Shown here piece after piece: positions 8,910 to 17,670 of a DNA stretch of 64,000 nt. The notes under the pieces are model-generated. The model was given only the letters and a program-made list of their open reading frames with translations. It was not told the origin of the DNA and ran no database searches. Position numbers and translations under genes: made by a program. Position 1 is the first letter of the stretch, and each line of letters begins with the position of its first letter. The stretch comes from CAZWDL01 sp964632995 (GTDB lineage: Bacteria; Bacteroidota; Bacteroidia; Chitinophagales; Saprospiraceae), in the NCBI GenBank assembly GCA_964632995.1, contig CAZWDL010000005.1:33832-97831 (forward strand), given 5' to 3'.

Positions 8910-10688
8910 ATGATACCCATGAAGTATAGGATCCTCTTGCTATTATTGTTCAGCATCAGCCTCCCGGCGATAGCGCAGCATACCAATTTGCCGTTGGGCA
9001 ATCCGGCTTATCACATCCTCGACCGGCTTGAGGTTAAAACAGGGGTGCCGACGCCCTATCACTCCTCCCTTAAATACTACACCCGCAGCGCCGCTACCCG
9101 GTACGCCCTGCAACTGGATACCGCGGAGGCCGGGCTTTCCCGTCTGGACCAGCAGGACCTGCGTTATCTCTTCCTCGATAACAATGAGTGGCTGGGACAG
9201 GCCCCTTTCGCTACCACACTCACCGGCCCCCGCATTCCCGTGTATCCGGATACCGGTATGACACAGATCGAAGCCAGCATGGCTGACCCCCGCTTTGTCG
9301 AAAGCAAAACGCCTTTTCTGGGTATCTTCTATCGCACGCCGGCAAATCTCCTGGAGGTGAACCAGCGTCATTTTTATCTGCGCGCCAACCCCATCCTCAA
9401 TTTTAAACTCGGGGCGGCGCAGAACGACGAGCAGCTGCTCTTCATGAATCAACGCGGGCTGGAACTGCGGGGCGGCATCGATGACCGCATCTACTTTTAC
9501 ACCCAAGTCCTCGAATCGCAGGCCCGCTTTCCCAACTACGTCAATCAGTTTATACGAAAATTCAAGGCTGTTCCCGGCGCCGGCCTGTACAAAGGTTTCG
9601 AGAGCAGCGTTTTCGATATCGACCAGGGGTACGATTATCTTAACGGCCAGGCCTATCTCGGCTTCAGCATCAGCCGGCATGTCGGGATGCAGTTCGGGTA
9701 TGGCCGTAATTTTATCGGCAACGGCTACCGCTCTATGTTGCTCTCCGATTTCTCGAACAATTACCTCTACCTGAAGCTCAACTGGAAGGTGTGGAAACTG
9801 CACTACCAGAATATCTTCGCCGAGCTGGCGATCGAAACCGCTAATTCCTCCCCCGGCGATGAGGTCGTGCCGAAAAAATACCTGGCAGCGCATCATCTGA
9901 GTTTTGACATCCTGCCCAATCTCAACGTCGGCATCTACGAAGCGGTGATCTTCGACCGGGCCAACCAGTTTGAACTGAATTACCTCAACCCCTTTATCCT
10001 CTATCGCACCATCGAGCAGTCGCTGGGCAGCCCTGACAACGTCCTCCTGGGCTTCGACGCCAAGTGGAACCTCTGGCGCCGCTTTCAGCTCTACGGACAG
10101 CTTATTTTCGACGAATTCAAGTTCAATGAACTCTTCCGGGAGGGACGCGGCTGGTGGGCCAATAAGTTCGGTATTCAGGCCGGCGCCAAATATATCGATG
10201 CCTTCGGAGTGGATCATCTCGATTTCCAGGTGGAGTACAATACGGCCCGTCCCTACACCTATACGCACTCCGACCGCATTGCCAGTTACTCGCACTACCA
10301 CCAGGCGCTGGCTCACCCGCTAGGCGCCAACTTCGGGGAGTGGGTCGCGCAGATTCGCTACCAGCCTACACACCGGCTGGTCCTCGAAGGTCGTCTGCTG
10401 AGTGCTTCTTTCGGGGAAGACAGCGATACCACCAATTGGGGGATGAACATCCTGCTGCCCAACGCCGATCGCGAGCAAGACTACGGGAATGAAATCGGCC
10501 AGGGCATTCAGACCAATACCCTGATCCTCGGCTTCGATGCCAGCTATATGATCGCGCATAATGTTTTCCTGGACCTGCACTACTTCTACCGCAATAAAGA
10601 CAGCGAAGACCCCAAGTTCGATTTGCAAACACAGTTTTTCAGCGGAGGGGTGCGGATCAATATCGGCAGGCAACGGATGGATTTTTAA
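8910..10688 (+). CDS. Outer-membrane beta-barrel of the Wzi capsule-assembly / RemB-like family
   Basis: The protein is 592 residues from ATG 8910 (or 589 from ATG 8919), with a cleavable signal peptide ending in PAIAQ. It has no lipobox. The mature protein alternates aromatic and polar residues as in a large beta-barrel. It carries the family-typical stretch GIDDRIYFYTQVLESQ, FDIDQGYDYLNGQAYLGF, VGMQFGYGRNFIGNGYRS and YLKLNWKVWKLHYQNIF. It ends in GGVRINIGRQRMDF, with the terminal Phe usual for outer-membrane proteins. Wzi helps anchor capsule in enterobacteria; the Bacteroidota relatives include RemB, linked to gliding motility. No capsule operon is adjacent, so the role here is not settled. 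Confidence 0.82.
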   Translation: MIPMKYRILLLLLFSISLPAIAQHTNLPLGNPAYHILDRLEVKTGVPTPYHSSLKYYTRSAATRYALQLDTAEAGLSRLDQQDLRYLFLDNNEWLGQAPFATTLTGPRIPVYPDTGMTQIEASMADPRFVESKTPFLGIFYRTPANLLEVNQRHFYLRANPILNFKLGAAQNDEQLLFMNQRGLELRGGIDDRIYFYTQVLESQARFPNYVNQFIRKFKAVPGAGLYKGFESSVFDIDQGYDYLNGQAYLGFSISRHVGMQFGYGRNFIGNGYRSMLLSDFSNNYLYLKLNWKVWKLHYQNIFAELAIETANSSPGDEVVPKKYLAAHHLSFDILPNLNVGIYEAVIFDRANQFELNYLNPFILYRTIEQSLGSPDNVLLGFDAKWNLWRRFQLYGQLIFDEFKFNELFREGRGWWANKFGIQAGAKYIDAFGVDHLDFQVEYNTARPYTYTHSDRIASYSHYHQALAHPLGANFGEWVAQIRYQPTHRLVLEGRLLSASFGEDSDTTNWGMNILLPNADREQDYGNEIGQGIQTNTLILGFDASYMIAHNVFLDLHYFYRNKDSEDPKFDLQTQFFSGGVRINIGRQRMDF

Positions 10689-11051
10689 GCACCCGGACAG
10701 ATTTATATAATTGAGCGTAAAACCCATTGGTCTTCAACCAATAGGATGAAAGCGAATGTTTGTTGAACTGCAACGACTGGAGGGATGAGGTGACAGGACC
10801 ATTTTAGATTCCCTTCCGGGGGGCTTTAATCTACTGTGTGCAGTACATTCGATGCAACTACTTCTTTTGAATAGGCAGGAAAGTGGGATTGGAAGTCGGA
10901 ACTTGGCTCAAACCGACTTATGGGTAATCAGTACTGACGCCGGGGCGGTTAAACCCCATGGAATTCACGAAGCGACTATTTCACGGGATAAACTTTCCGA
11001 CTTCCGCCCGCCCCTCGTTGCCTCGGGGCGGGTAAACCTCCCCACTTCCGT
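10689..11051. other. Intergenic region, no gene seen
   Basis: This 363-bp gap lies between two convergent genes. It contains a GC-rich inverted repeat, CCCGCCCC and GGGGCGGG with a 10-nt loop near 11008-11033, with no T tract on either side. A 74-codon frame crosses the region but has no recognisable features. Confidence 0.5.
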
Positions 11052-12350
11052 CTATCCTTCCGCCAGCGTCCGGTGAATATCCGTATTGCCCGCTTCGAAG
11101 GCGGGAATCAACGCGGCGATGACGCCGATGGCCAATGCACCGACAAACAGCCAGACTTCCTCGGTCAGGAAGGTTCGGCCGGTGAAAGGATATTGGTAGG
11201 CGTCGTCGGCTATGCGGGCGCCGATCTCGATTCCGCCGTGGCTGAGCAGGATCCCCAACAGGTAACCCAATGCCGCCAGGATGACCCCCTCGAACAGAAT
11301 GAGGAAAAAAAGACGCCAGGGCGAGGCGCCCAGCGTACGCATGATGGCCAGCTCGTAGCGGCGATCCTTGAGCGAATTGTAGAGCGAGATAAAAATGCTG
11401 AAGCTGGATACGATGACAATAACGATGCCCAGGATGCGCAGGATGCGCTCGCCGCGCCCCAACTGTTCGAAGAGTTTGCTGATTTCGTAGGAGGGGTTGG
11501 CCGCCATCAGGGGCGTGTTCTCATTGATCATGCGCGGCATATTCAGGGTGCGGGCATTGCGATGCTTGAATTGGATGAGGATGGCGGTGATGTCCTGCTC
11601 CGTCATCTCGTATAGCGGACGCTGCAGCGCGGGGGAATGCTCCTGGTCGTGCGTTTCTCCTGCATCGTGGTCGTGCCCTTCTTCGCCGCTGGCGGCTTCT
11701 TCTCCGGTATTTCCGGCTTCCTCATGTCCGTGTACTTCCCAAACGCTGGCCGGGCTGGTCAGGATCAGCTGATCGATTACCGCGCCGGTGGGCGCCAGGA
11801 TACCGGCAACGAGAAAAGCGGCGGCGTCCTCGTGAACCAGGTCTTCGTTGTCATCCAGTCCGTGGGTGCTGCGAAATTGATCTCCCGGGCGGAGCCCCAG
11901 GCGCTCCGCTACGTTGGCGCCGACAGTGACTTCCATGGGGTTTTCCCACAGTTTTCCTTCCGCCGGGCTTGCTTCGTAGTGCTCGATGATGGCCCGCGTA
12001 GTCCCTATAATGCGGTAGCCACTGTAGCTGTCGCCGATGGCCAGGGGAATGGCTCGTTTGATCAGAGGGTGTTCGGGACGCAAAAAGGCGCGGGCCTCGC
12101 CGATGTTGATGTTGCCGGTAGGCGCATCGAGGTGAAAGATGCTGCTCAGCACCAGTTGCAGGGGGCTGCCTTTGGCGCCGATCACCATGTCGATACCCTG
12201 CATGTTTTTTTCAAATTGCTGGTCGAGCTGTTTTTCGAGGATAAAGACCAGCGATATCAGGCCTACTCCCAAGGCAAAGAGCAGCAGGCTCAGGAGCATG
12301 GTCAGAGGCTTATTGATCAGGTTTTTCCAACTGAGTTGTAGTAAGTTCAT
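11052..12350 (-). CDS. ABC transporter permease, FtsX/LolCE type, with His-rich periplasmic insert
   Basis: This 432-residue permease has the MacB/FtsX topology. One membrane helix (residues 15-37) is followed by a large periplasmic domain and three C-terminal helices (about 295-325, 345-370 and 395-420), and the family sequence RRYELAIMRTLGASP follows the second helix. It works with the ATPase encoded 14 bp upstream. Unlike ordinary lipoprotein-releasing permeases, the periplasmic domain carries a low-complexity segment rich in His, Asp and Glu (about residues 205-240, including EEGHDHDAGETHDQEHS) that could bind zinc or another metal. Similar His-rich FtsX permeases occur in zinc-responsive Zrg-type systems of proteobacteria. 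That parallel is inference, and no DUF2796 partner is nearby. Confidence 0.85.
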   Translation of the reverse strand: MNLLQLSWKNLINKPLTMLLSLLLFALGVGLISLVFILEKQLDQQFEKNMQGIDMVIGAKGSPLQLVLSSIFHLDAPTGNINIGEARAFLRPEHPLIKRAIPLAIGDSYSGYRIIGTTRAIIEHYEASPAEGKLWENPMEVTVGANVAERLGLRPGDQFRSTHGLDDNEDLVHEDAAAFLVAGILAPTGAVIDQLILTSPASVWEVHGHEEAGNTGEEAASGEEGHDHDAGETHDQEHSPALQRPLYEMTEQDITAILIQFKHRNARTLNMPRMINENTPLMAANPSYEISKLFEQLGRGERILRILGIVIVIVSSFSIFISLYNSLKDRRYELAIMRTLGASPWRLFFLILFEGVILAALGYLLGILLSHGGIEIGARIADDAYQYPFTGRTFLTEEVWLFVGALAIGVIAALIPAFEAGNTDIHRTLAEG

Positions 12351-12364
12351 AGTCGGGCGGATGC

Positions 12365-12994
12365 TCAGGTTAACAGGATTTGATTGTCGAATCGCTCTTT
12401 GAGGCGGTTGTCATGCGTGACCACCAGCAGGGTGGCTCCCTCCTCATTGGCCTCCCGTTCGATAAGGTGGATGACCTCCTCACAGTTGATATCGTCGAGC
12501 GCGGAGGTAGGTTCGTCGGCCAGAATGATGGCCGGCCGGTTGATCAGGGCCCGTGCGATGGCTACCCGCTGCTGCTCACCGACGCTGAGGTCGCGGGGCT
12601 TGGATTTCAATTTGTGCAGTACGTTGAGGTGCTCGAGCAATTCCCGGATGCGCCTCTCGTCAATGGGCAGGCCGGCAAGCTGCTGAGCCAGGGCCAGGTT
12701 CTCCTCCACAGTCAATGCGCGCACAAAGTGCGACTGCTGAAAGATAATGCCGATATTGCGCCCTCTGAACTGATCAAGTGCATGGGCGGAGAGGCGGGTC
12801 ACGTCGGTGTCGGCCACCCTGACGGATCCGCCGCGGGGCGAGAGCAGGCCGCCAAGCAGATGTAGCAGCGTGGTTTTTCCACTGCCCGACTGGCCAAGGA
12901 GCAGCCAGTGTTCTCCCTTCCGGCATTCGATGTCCGGGAAGGCCAGGGTCGTTTTTTGGTCGTAGGAATATTCAAGGTCGGCAGTTTGTAGCAT
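12365..12994 (-). CDS. ABC transporter ATP-binding protein, LolD/MacB type
   Basis: The 209-residue ATPase has Walker A GQSGSGKTT near residue 33, a Q-loop FQQSHFV, the signature LSVGEQQRVAIARAL, Walker B AIILADEPTSALD and the switch His in VVTHD. The size and the DQFRGRNIGIIFQQ segment place it with the LolD/FtsE/MacB group, which couple ATP use to mechanical work in the periplasm rather than to transport through a channel. It is the first gene of a two-gene operon and is followed after 14 bp by its permease. The cargo is unknown. Confidence 0.9.
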   Translation of the reverse strand: MLQTADLEYSYDQKTTLAFPDIECRKGEHWLLLGQSGSGKTTLLHLLGGLLSPRGGSVRVADTDVTRLSAHALDQFRGRNIGIIFQQSHFVRALTVEENLALAQQLAGLPIDERRIRELLEHLNVLHKLKSKPRDLSVGEQQRVAIARALINRPAIILADEPTSALDDINCEEVIHLIEREANEEGATLLVVTHDNRLKERFDNQILLT

Positions 12995-13368
12995 ATTTTT
13001 TCGCTTGAAGACCTATTTTAATGTTTAGCTTACCGGTAATTGATTCACACTGCGTCGACATAGAACATTCTGTGTCCAGGCAGAGCGGTAGAAAAAGTGC
13101 TTCGATCCGGTTATAAGGCTCGCGAAATATAACAAATTCGGCGGGGAATTGATCGTAACCGGGAGCTGATTTGGAAGCAGAGCAGGAGAACGGTCGACCG
13201 GGAAGCGATAAGACCAGGAAAACGGGAAACCACGCGCCTTGACATTTTACCAAATTACCCGTATTTTTGAGTGTCAATAAGGAAAGTAATGTCAAACACA
13301 CAGCACATCATCATGATTATTCGCAGTGGTCGCTAAGGCGGTCTGTGAGAATCTGATGGTTATGTCCC
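12995..13368. other. Intergenic region, no gene seen
   Basis: No convincing gene is present. A 109-codon minus-strand frame (12972-13301) overlaps the start of the ABC ATPase gene and has unnatural composition. The stretch must carry the promoter of the ABC operon on the minus strand, but no exact TAnnTTTG copy was found. It ends in the large palindrome at 13369. Confidence 0.4.
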
Positions 13369-13414
13369 AAAAGAAAAGCTCCGGCAGATCGCGATCTGCC
13401 GGAGCTTTTCTTTT
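13369..13414. terminator. 46-nt perfect palindrome, terminator-like
   Basis: The two 23-nt arms (13369-13391 and 13392-13414) are exact reverse complements. The arms begin AAAAGAAAAGCTCCGGCAG on both strands, so each strand ends in a T-rich run after a GC stem, as in a bidirectional terminator. No plus-strand gene ends upstream within 350 bp and no minus-strand gene ends at its right side, so what it terminates is unclear. It may close an unannotated short RNA. Confidence 0.75.
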
Positions 13415-13610
13415 TTACTATTTTTCCTGAAGATGCCTGATGTCATTGAAATCCTTGGTGCGACCGGAGGCGCGTTTTGCTTTCAGCAGGTCTGGCAGGC
13501 TCAGGAGGCGGCATATCGTCTTGAAACATAAATGAATTTTGCTCCCTGAAAATAAGGGTTTTATTATCAAAGACTATAGTGTGCGACTCAAAATAGCGCG
13601 ATATAATGCG

Positions 13611-13618
13611 TATCTTTG
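13611..13618 (+). promoter_or_regulatory. ileS: -7 promoter motif TATCTTTG of ileS
   Basis: This exact TAnnTTTG copy lies 177 bp before the ileS ATG. If used, it gives a leader of roughly 165-170 nt that contains the small hairpin at 13618-13634 and the repeat array at 13676-13780. Such a long leader is unlike the short ones of other genes here. Confidence 0.65.
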
Positions 13619-13675
13619 CCCCTCTTTTTCGGGGCTTGTCACAAACATTTTGGCGAAAGCCTGGAGTTGACATAT

Positions 13676-13780
13676 TTGTTTGACGGGTAACTCTAAGTGA
13701 TTTATTGACGGGATGACTCTAAGTCACCCCGTCAATAACAATAAAAGTCACCCCGTCAATAAAAGTCACCCCGTCAATAA
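13676..13780 (+). repeat. GACGGG / AGTCACCCCGTCAA repeat array in the ileS leader
   Basis: Three copies of AAGTCACCCCGTCAATAA lie at 13721-13738, 13745-13762 and 13763-13780, the last two exactly in tandem (18-bp unit). Two inverse half-copies precede them, TTGACGGGTAACTCT near 13679 and TTGACGGGATGACT at 13705-13718. The second can pair with any of the three, differing from a perfect complement by one base, so several mutually exclusive hairpins can form just ahead of the ileS start. A near-identical unit (GTGAAT in place of GTCAAT) occurs in front of the CHAT gene at 27344. Confidence 0.75.
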
Positions 13781-13794
13781 AACACAGGGAATCG

Positions 13795-16700
13795 ATGTAT
13801 AAAGAGTATAAGCAACTGAATCTTCCGGAAATCGATCAGGATATCCTGGCGTTCTGGACGAAGCACAACATCTTCGAACGCAGTGTAGAGGAGCGGGAGG
13901 AGGCCGACAATTACGTCTTCTACGAAGGACCGCCCTCCGCCAACGGGAAACCGGGTATTCATCACGTTATGGCCCGCGCCATCAAGGATTTGTTCTGCCG
14001 CTTTCAGACGATGAAGGGCAGGCGCGTCGAGCGCAAAGGCGGCTGGGACACCCACGGGTTGCCCATCGAAATTCAGGTGGAAAAAGAACTCGGTATCACC
14101 AAGGAGGATATCGGGAAGAAGATTACGGTCGATGAGTATAATCAGAAGTGCCGCGAAACCGTCATGCGCTACAAAGACCTGTGGGACGACATCACCCGCA
14201 AGATGGGCTACTGGGTGGATCTCAACGAACCGTACATCACTTACAAAAACGAATACATCGAGAGCGTCTGGTTTTTGCTTAAGCAGATTTATAATAAGGA
14301 CTTGCTGTATAAAGGCTATACCATACAGCCCTACTCGCCCGCGGCAGGCACCGGCCTGAGCTCGCACGAGCTGAATATGCCGGGCGCCTACAAGGAAATT
14401 TCCGATACGTCTGCCATCGCACAGTTTAAGGTGAAAGGTAAAGACAACGAGTATTTCCTGGCCTGGACCACCACGCCCTGGACCCTGCCTTCCAATACCG
14501 CGCTGGCAGTAGGCAAAAATATCACTTACGTAAAAGTGCGGAGCTTCAACCGGTACACGGGAGAGTCCGGCGTGGTCATTCTGGCCAAGGATCGCCTGCC
14601 GGTGTACTTCTCCAAACAGCAAGAAGATCTGAAACCGGAGGAAGTCAAAGCTGGGAATAAACCCATCCCCTATATTGAAATCGTGGAAGAGCTTAAAGGC
14701 AGCGAGCTGGCCGGCATGGAATACGAGCAATTGCTACCCTACGTGCAGCCCGATAAGCCCGCCTTTCGCGTACTTCTCGGCGACTTTGTCAGTACGGAGG
14801 ACGGTACCGGCATCGTGCATATCGCGCCCACCTTCGGCGCCGATGACTTTAAGGTGGCTAAGGAGAATGACATCCCGCCGCTGCTCGTCAAGGACGAACA
14901 CGGCAACGCCATGCCCCTGGTCGATAAGCAGGGCCGCTTCGTGCCCGAGGTGACCGATTTTGCCGGTCGTTATGTCAAGGATTACGGTCAGGAGGAAGAG
15001 CGTCCGGTCGACGTCGATATCGTCATTAAGCTCAAGGAAGAGAACAAGCTCTTCATGTCCGAAAAATATGTGCACTCCTATCCCCACTGCTGGCGCACCG
15101 ACCGCCCCGTACTTTACTATCCACTCGACAGCTGGTTTATCCGGGCTTCGGAGGTGAAGGATCGCATGTACGAACTCAATAAAACGATCAACTGGAAACC
15201 AGCCAGCACCGGTGAGGGCCGCTTCGGCAAATGGCTGGAAAACCTGCAGGACTGGAACCTCTCGCGCTCGCGCTACTGGGGCATTCCCCTGCCCATCTGG
15301 CGCACGGAAGACGGTCGCCAGGAAAAATGTGTCGGGTCTATCGAAGAACTCGGAAAGGAGATCGAACTGGCCAACCTCAAGCTGGGCAAGCAGCAGGTGA
15401 CGCCCGCGGATCTGCACCGCCCCTACATCGATGAGGTCGTCCTCGTCTCTGATGACGGGCAGCCTATGCATCGCGAGCTGGACCTGATCGACGTGTGGTT
15501 TGACTCGGGATCCATGCCCTACGCCCAGTGGCATTATCCCTTCGAAAACCAGGAAAAATTCGAGGAGCGCTTTCCCGCCGACTTTATCGCCGAGGGGGTC
15601 GATCAAACCCGCGGCTGGTTCTATACCCTGCACGCCATTTCGACCATGGTTTTTGATAGCGTGGCTTTCAAAACCGTGGTTTCCAACGGGCTGGTGCTTG
15701 ACAAGAACGGGCACAAGATGTCGAAGCGCCTCGGTAATGCCGTGGATCCCTTCCAGACTATCGCCGAGCACGGCGCCGATGCGACGCGCTGGTACATGAT
15801 TTCCAACGCACAGCCCTGGGACAACCTGAAGTTTGACCTGGATGGAGTAGAGGAGGTGCGCCGCAAATTCTTCGGCACCCTGTTCAATACTTATTCTTTC
15901 TTCTCGCTCTACGCCAACATCGATCAATTCGCTTACGCAGAAGAAGAAGTGCCCCTGGCGGAGCGTCCCGAGATCGACCGCTGGGTCATCTCGCTGCTCA
16001 ACACGCTGGTACAGGAAGTAGAGGCCGAATACGCCGATTACGAGCCTACCAATGCTACGCGCAAGATCATGAGCTTCGTCGACGAGCACCTCTCCAACTG
16101 GTATGTGCGCCTGTGTCGCCGTCGCTTCTGGAAAGGCGATTACTCCAGGGATAAGATTTCGGCTTACCAGACCTTGTACACCTGCCTGGAAACCGTGTCG
16201 AAACTGATGGCCCCCGTAGCGCCCTTCTTTGCCGACTGGCTTTTCCGCAATCTCAATGAGGCTACCGGCAAGGAGGAACATCCCTCGGTGCACCTCGCTT
16301 TCTTTCCGGAAGTGAACAGTGCCGCCATCGATAAATCTCTGGAAGAGCGGATGGACTACGCACAACGCATCTCTTCTCTGGTGTTGAGCTTGCGCAAAAA
16401 GGAAAACATCCGCGTGCGCCAGCCGCTGCAAAAAATACTGCTTCCGGTGCTTGACAAGCACTTCAAGGAGCAGGTCGAAGGCGTAAAAGAGCTCATCCTG
16501 GCCGAGGTCAACGTCAAAGAGATCGAATACGTCGACGATGCCTCCGGTGTGATCAAGAAAAAGGCCAAGCCCAACTTTAAGCGCCTGGGCCGTCGCCTCG
16601 GCAAGCATATGAAAACGGCCAATCAGGTCATTTCCAGCCTCAGCAATGAAGAAATCTCCAACATCGAAAAATCCGGCGGATATACCCTGGAGGTCGATGG

Positions 16701-17079
16701 GGAAAACTACGAACTGACGCTGGAAGACCTGGAAATCACCACCGAGGATATCCCCGGCTGGCTCGTCGCCTCCGACGGCAAGCTCACCGTCGCTCTCGAC
16801 GTCACCGTGACGCCCGAACTCGAAGCCGAAGGTATGGCCCGTGAGTTAGTCAACCGCATCCAGAATATCCGTAAAGACAAGGACTTCAACGTCACCGATC
16901 GCATCCGGGTCACGCTGGAGCGCAAGGACGTCATCGTACCGGCCGTCGAGCAGTATGGCGACTACATCAAAACCGAAGTGCTGGCTGAGTCGCTGGAACT
17001 CAGCGAAGGCGCACCCAACGGCGAGACGATCGAGCTGCCGGACGGAGAAGAGGTGAGCGTGGATGTAAAGAAGAGTTGA
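13795..17079 (+). CDS. ileS: Isoleucine--tRNA ligase
   Basis: This 1094-residue class I aminoacyl-tRNA synthetase charges tRNA-Ile in the cytoplasm. The HIGH-equivalent is HHVMA at residues 56-60, after GPPSANGKPG. The editing (CP1) domain holds the conserved TTPWTLPSNTALAV, the catalytic WFDSGSMPYAQ follows, and the KMSKS loop is KMSKRLGN at residue 641. The C-terminal anticodon-binding region is long and lacks a zinc-finger cysteine cluster. Length and HHVMA-type motif fit the IleRS form common in Bacteroidota. The ATG at 13795 lies 15 bp after the last leader repeat, so the repeats could affect translation initiation. Confidence 0.97.
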   Translation: MYKEYKQLNLPEIDQDILAFWTKHNIFERSVEEREEADNYVFYEGPPSANGKPGIHHVMARAIKDLFCRFQTMKGRRVERKGGWDTHGLPIEIQVEKELGITKEDIGKKITVDEYNQKCRETVMRYKDLWDDITRKMGYWVDLNEPYITYKNEYIESVWFLLKQIYNKDLLYKGYTIQPYSPAAGTGLSSHELNMPGAYKEISDTSAIAQFKVKGKDNEYFLAWTTTPWTLPSNTALAVGKNITYVKVRSFNRYTGESGVVILAKDRLPVYFSKQQEDLKPEEVKAGNKPIPYIEIVEELKGSELAGMEYEQLLPYVQPDKPAFRVLLGDFVSTEDGTGIVHIAPTFGADDFKVAKENDIPPLLVKDEHGNAMPLVDKQGRFVPEVTDFAGRYVKDYGQEEERPVDVDIVIKLKEENKLFMSEKYVHSYPHCWRTDRPVLYYPLDSWFIRASEVKDRMYELNKTINWKPASTGEGRFGKWLENLQDWNLSRSRYWGIPLPIWRTEDGRQEKCVGSIEELGKEIELANLKLGKQQVTPADLHRPYIDEVVLVSDDGQPMHRELDLIDVWFDSGSMPYAQWHYPFENQEKFEERFPADFIAEGVDQTRGWFYTLHAISTMVFDSVAFKTVVSNGLVLDKNGHKMSKRLGNAVDPFQTIAEHGADATRWYMISNAQPWDNLKFDLDGVEEVRRKFFGTLFNTYSFFSLYANIDQFAYAEEEVPLAERPEIDRWVISLLNTLVQEVEAEYADYEPTNATRKIMSFVDEHLSNWYVRLCRRRFWKGDYSRDKISAYQTLYTCLETVSKLMAPVAPFFADWLFRNLNEATGKEEHPSVHLAFFPEVNSAAIDKSLEERMDYAQRISSLVLSLRKKENIRVRQPLQKILLPVLDKHFKEQVEGVKELILAEVNVKEIEYVDDASGVIKKKAKPNFKRLGRRLGKHMKTANQVISSLSNEEISNIEKSGGYTLEVDGENYELTLEDLEITTEDIPGWLVASDGKLTVALDVTVTPELEAEGMARELVNRIQNIRKDKDFNVTDRIRVTLERKDVIVPAVEQYGDYIKTEVLAESLELSEGAPNGETIELPDGEEVSVDVKKS

Positions 17080-17080
17080 G

Positions 17081-17124
17081 TTGACGGGTTGATAAGTTGA
17101 TCATTATAACCGCCAACCCGTCAA
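17081..17124 (+). terminator. Inverted repeat after ileS, probable terminator
   Basis: TTGACGGGTTG (17081-17091) and CAACCCGTCAA (17114-17124) form an 11-bp perfect stem with a 22-nt loop, starting 2 bp after the ileS stop. TTTTAAAA follows rather than a T run, so termination would be weak. The TTGACGGG core is shared with the ileS leader repeats. Confidence 0.5.
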
Positions 17125-17126
17125 TT

Positions 17127-17670
17127 TTAAAACAAATCCTCCGGCGGGATACGCAGAAATTCCTCCCAGGGCAGCCCCCCGGAACCCACCAGCAGTACGC
17201 GCTTCGGGTGAAAGGCTTTTTTGAAGGCTTCCATCCCGGAGCGGTGGGCTTTTTTTCCACTTTTCACCTCGATACCGAAGAGCTTGGTGCCCAGTCGAAG
17301 TACAAAATCTACTTCCCGGGTCCCGTCCCGCCAGTAGCAGAGTTCCAGCGAGCTGCTATGAACGGCGTTGGCCAGGTGGGCGCCTACGGCCGATTCCACC
17401 TGTTGGCCCCAGCGTTCTGGTAATTGCCGGCATTCGCAGAAGGTCAGTCCCGAATAGACGGACAGAAAAGCATTGTTTTAAATCTGTAACTTCGGACTGC
17501 CGGCCCTGGTTCGAACGGGCTGGGAGGCGTATTTCTTCAATCCTGTCACCATTCCCACGCCGCTGAGGAGATCAAGATAGTGCGGTAAGGTCGTCGTATT
17601 TCCGGCTTCCTGGAGCTGACCAAGCATTTTAAAGAAGATATCGAGAAAATTCTCCTCAGAACGGCCGTTG
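17127..17670 (-). pseudogene. Remnant of a DUF4143-type ATP-binding protein
   Basis: Read on the minus strand, a frame starting near 17670 gives SEENFLDIFFKMLGQLQEAG, then PHYLDLLSGVGMVTGLKKYA and GSPKLQI, a TAA, and continues in the same frame with NNAFLSVYSGLTF, WGQQVESAVGAHLANAV, LCYWRDGTREVDFVL and GIEVKSGKKAH to the stop at 17127. This is the C-terminal half of the AAA ATPases that carry DUF4143 and the nuclease-like EVDFVL...IEVKS core. The N-terminal ATPase domain is gone, because the frame runs into the 3' end of tag. The in-frame stop (near 17478) replaces the Leu or Phe expected before NNA. It is dead or non-functional as it stands. Confidence 0.8.

Noticed and set aside
10852..11076. 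74-codon plus-strand frame in the gap after the barrel gene
   Set aside because: There is no family match, no promoter motif, and it overlaps the end of the permease gene.
13443..13673. 76-codon minus-strand frame before ileS
   Set aside because: It overlaps the plus-strand ileS promoter motif, matches no family and has atypical composition.
14734..16608. 624-codon open frame antisense to ileS, and similar long antisense frames at 8943-10316, 2042-2890, 49303-50556 and 61-63 kb
   Set aside because: They mirror genes with firm protein-family support, have low-complexity or unnatural composition, and arise from the GC-rich codon use of the true gene.
17505..17520. GGTTCGAAC resembling a tRNA T-loop
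   Set aside because: No acceptor stem, anticodon arm or CCA-side pairing surrounds it. It lies in the DUF4143 remnant.
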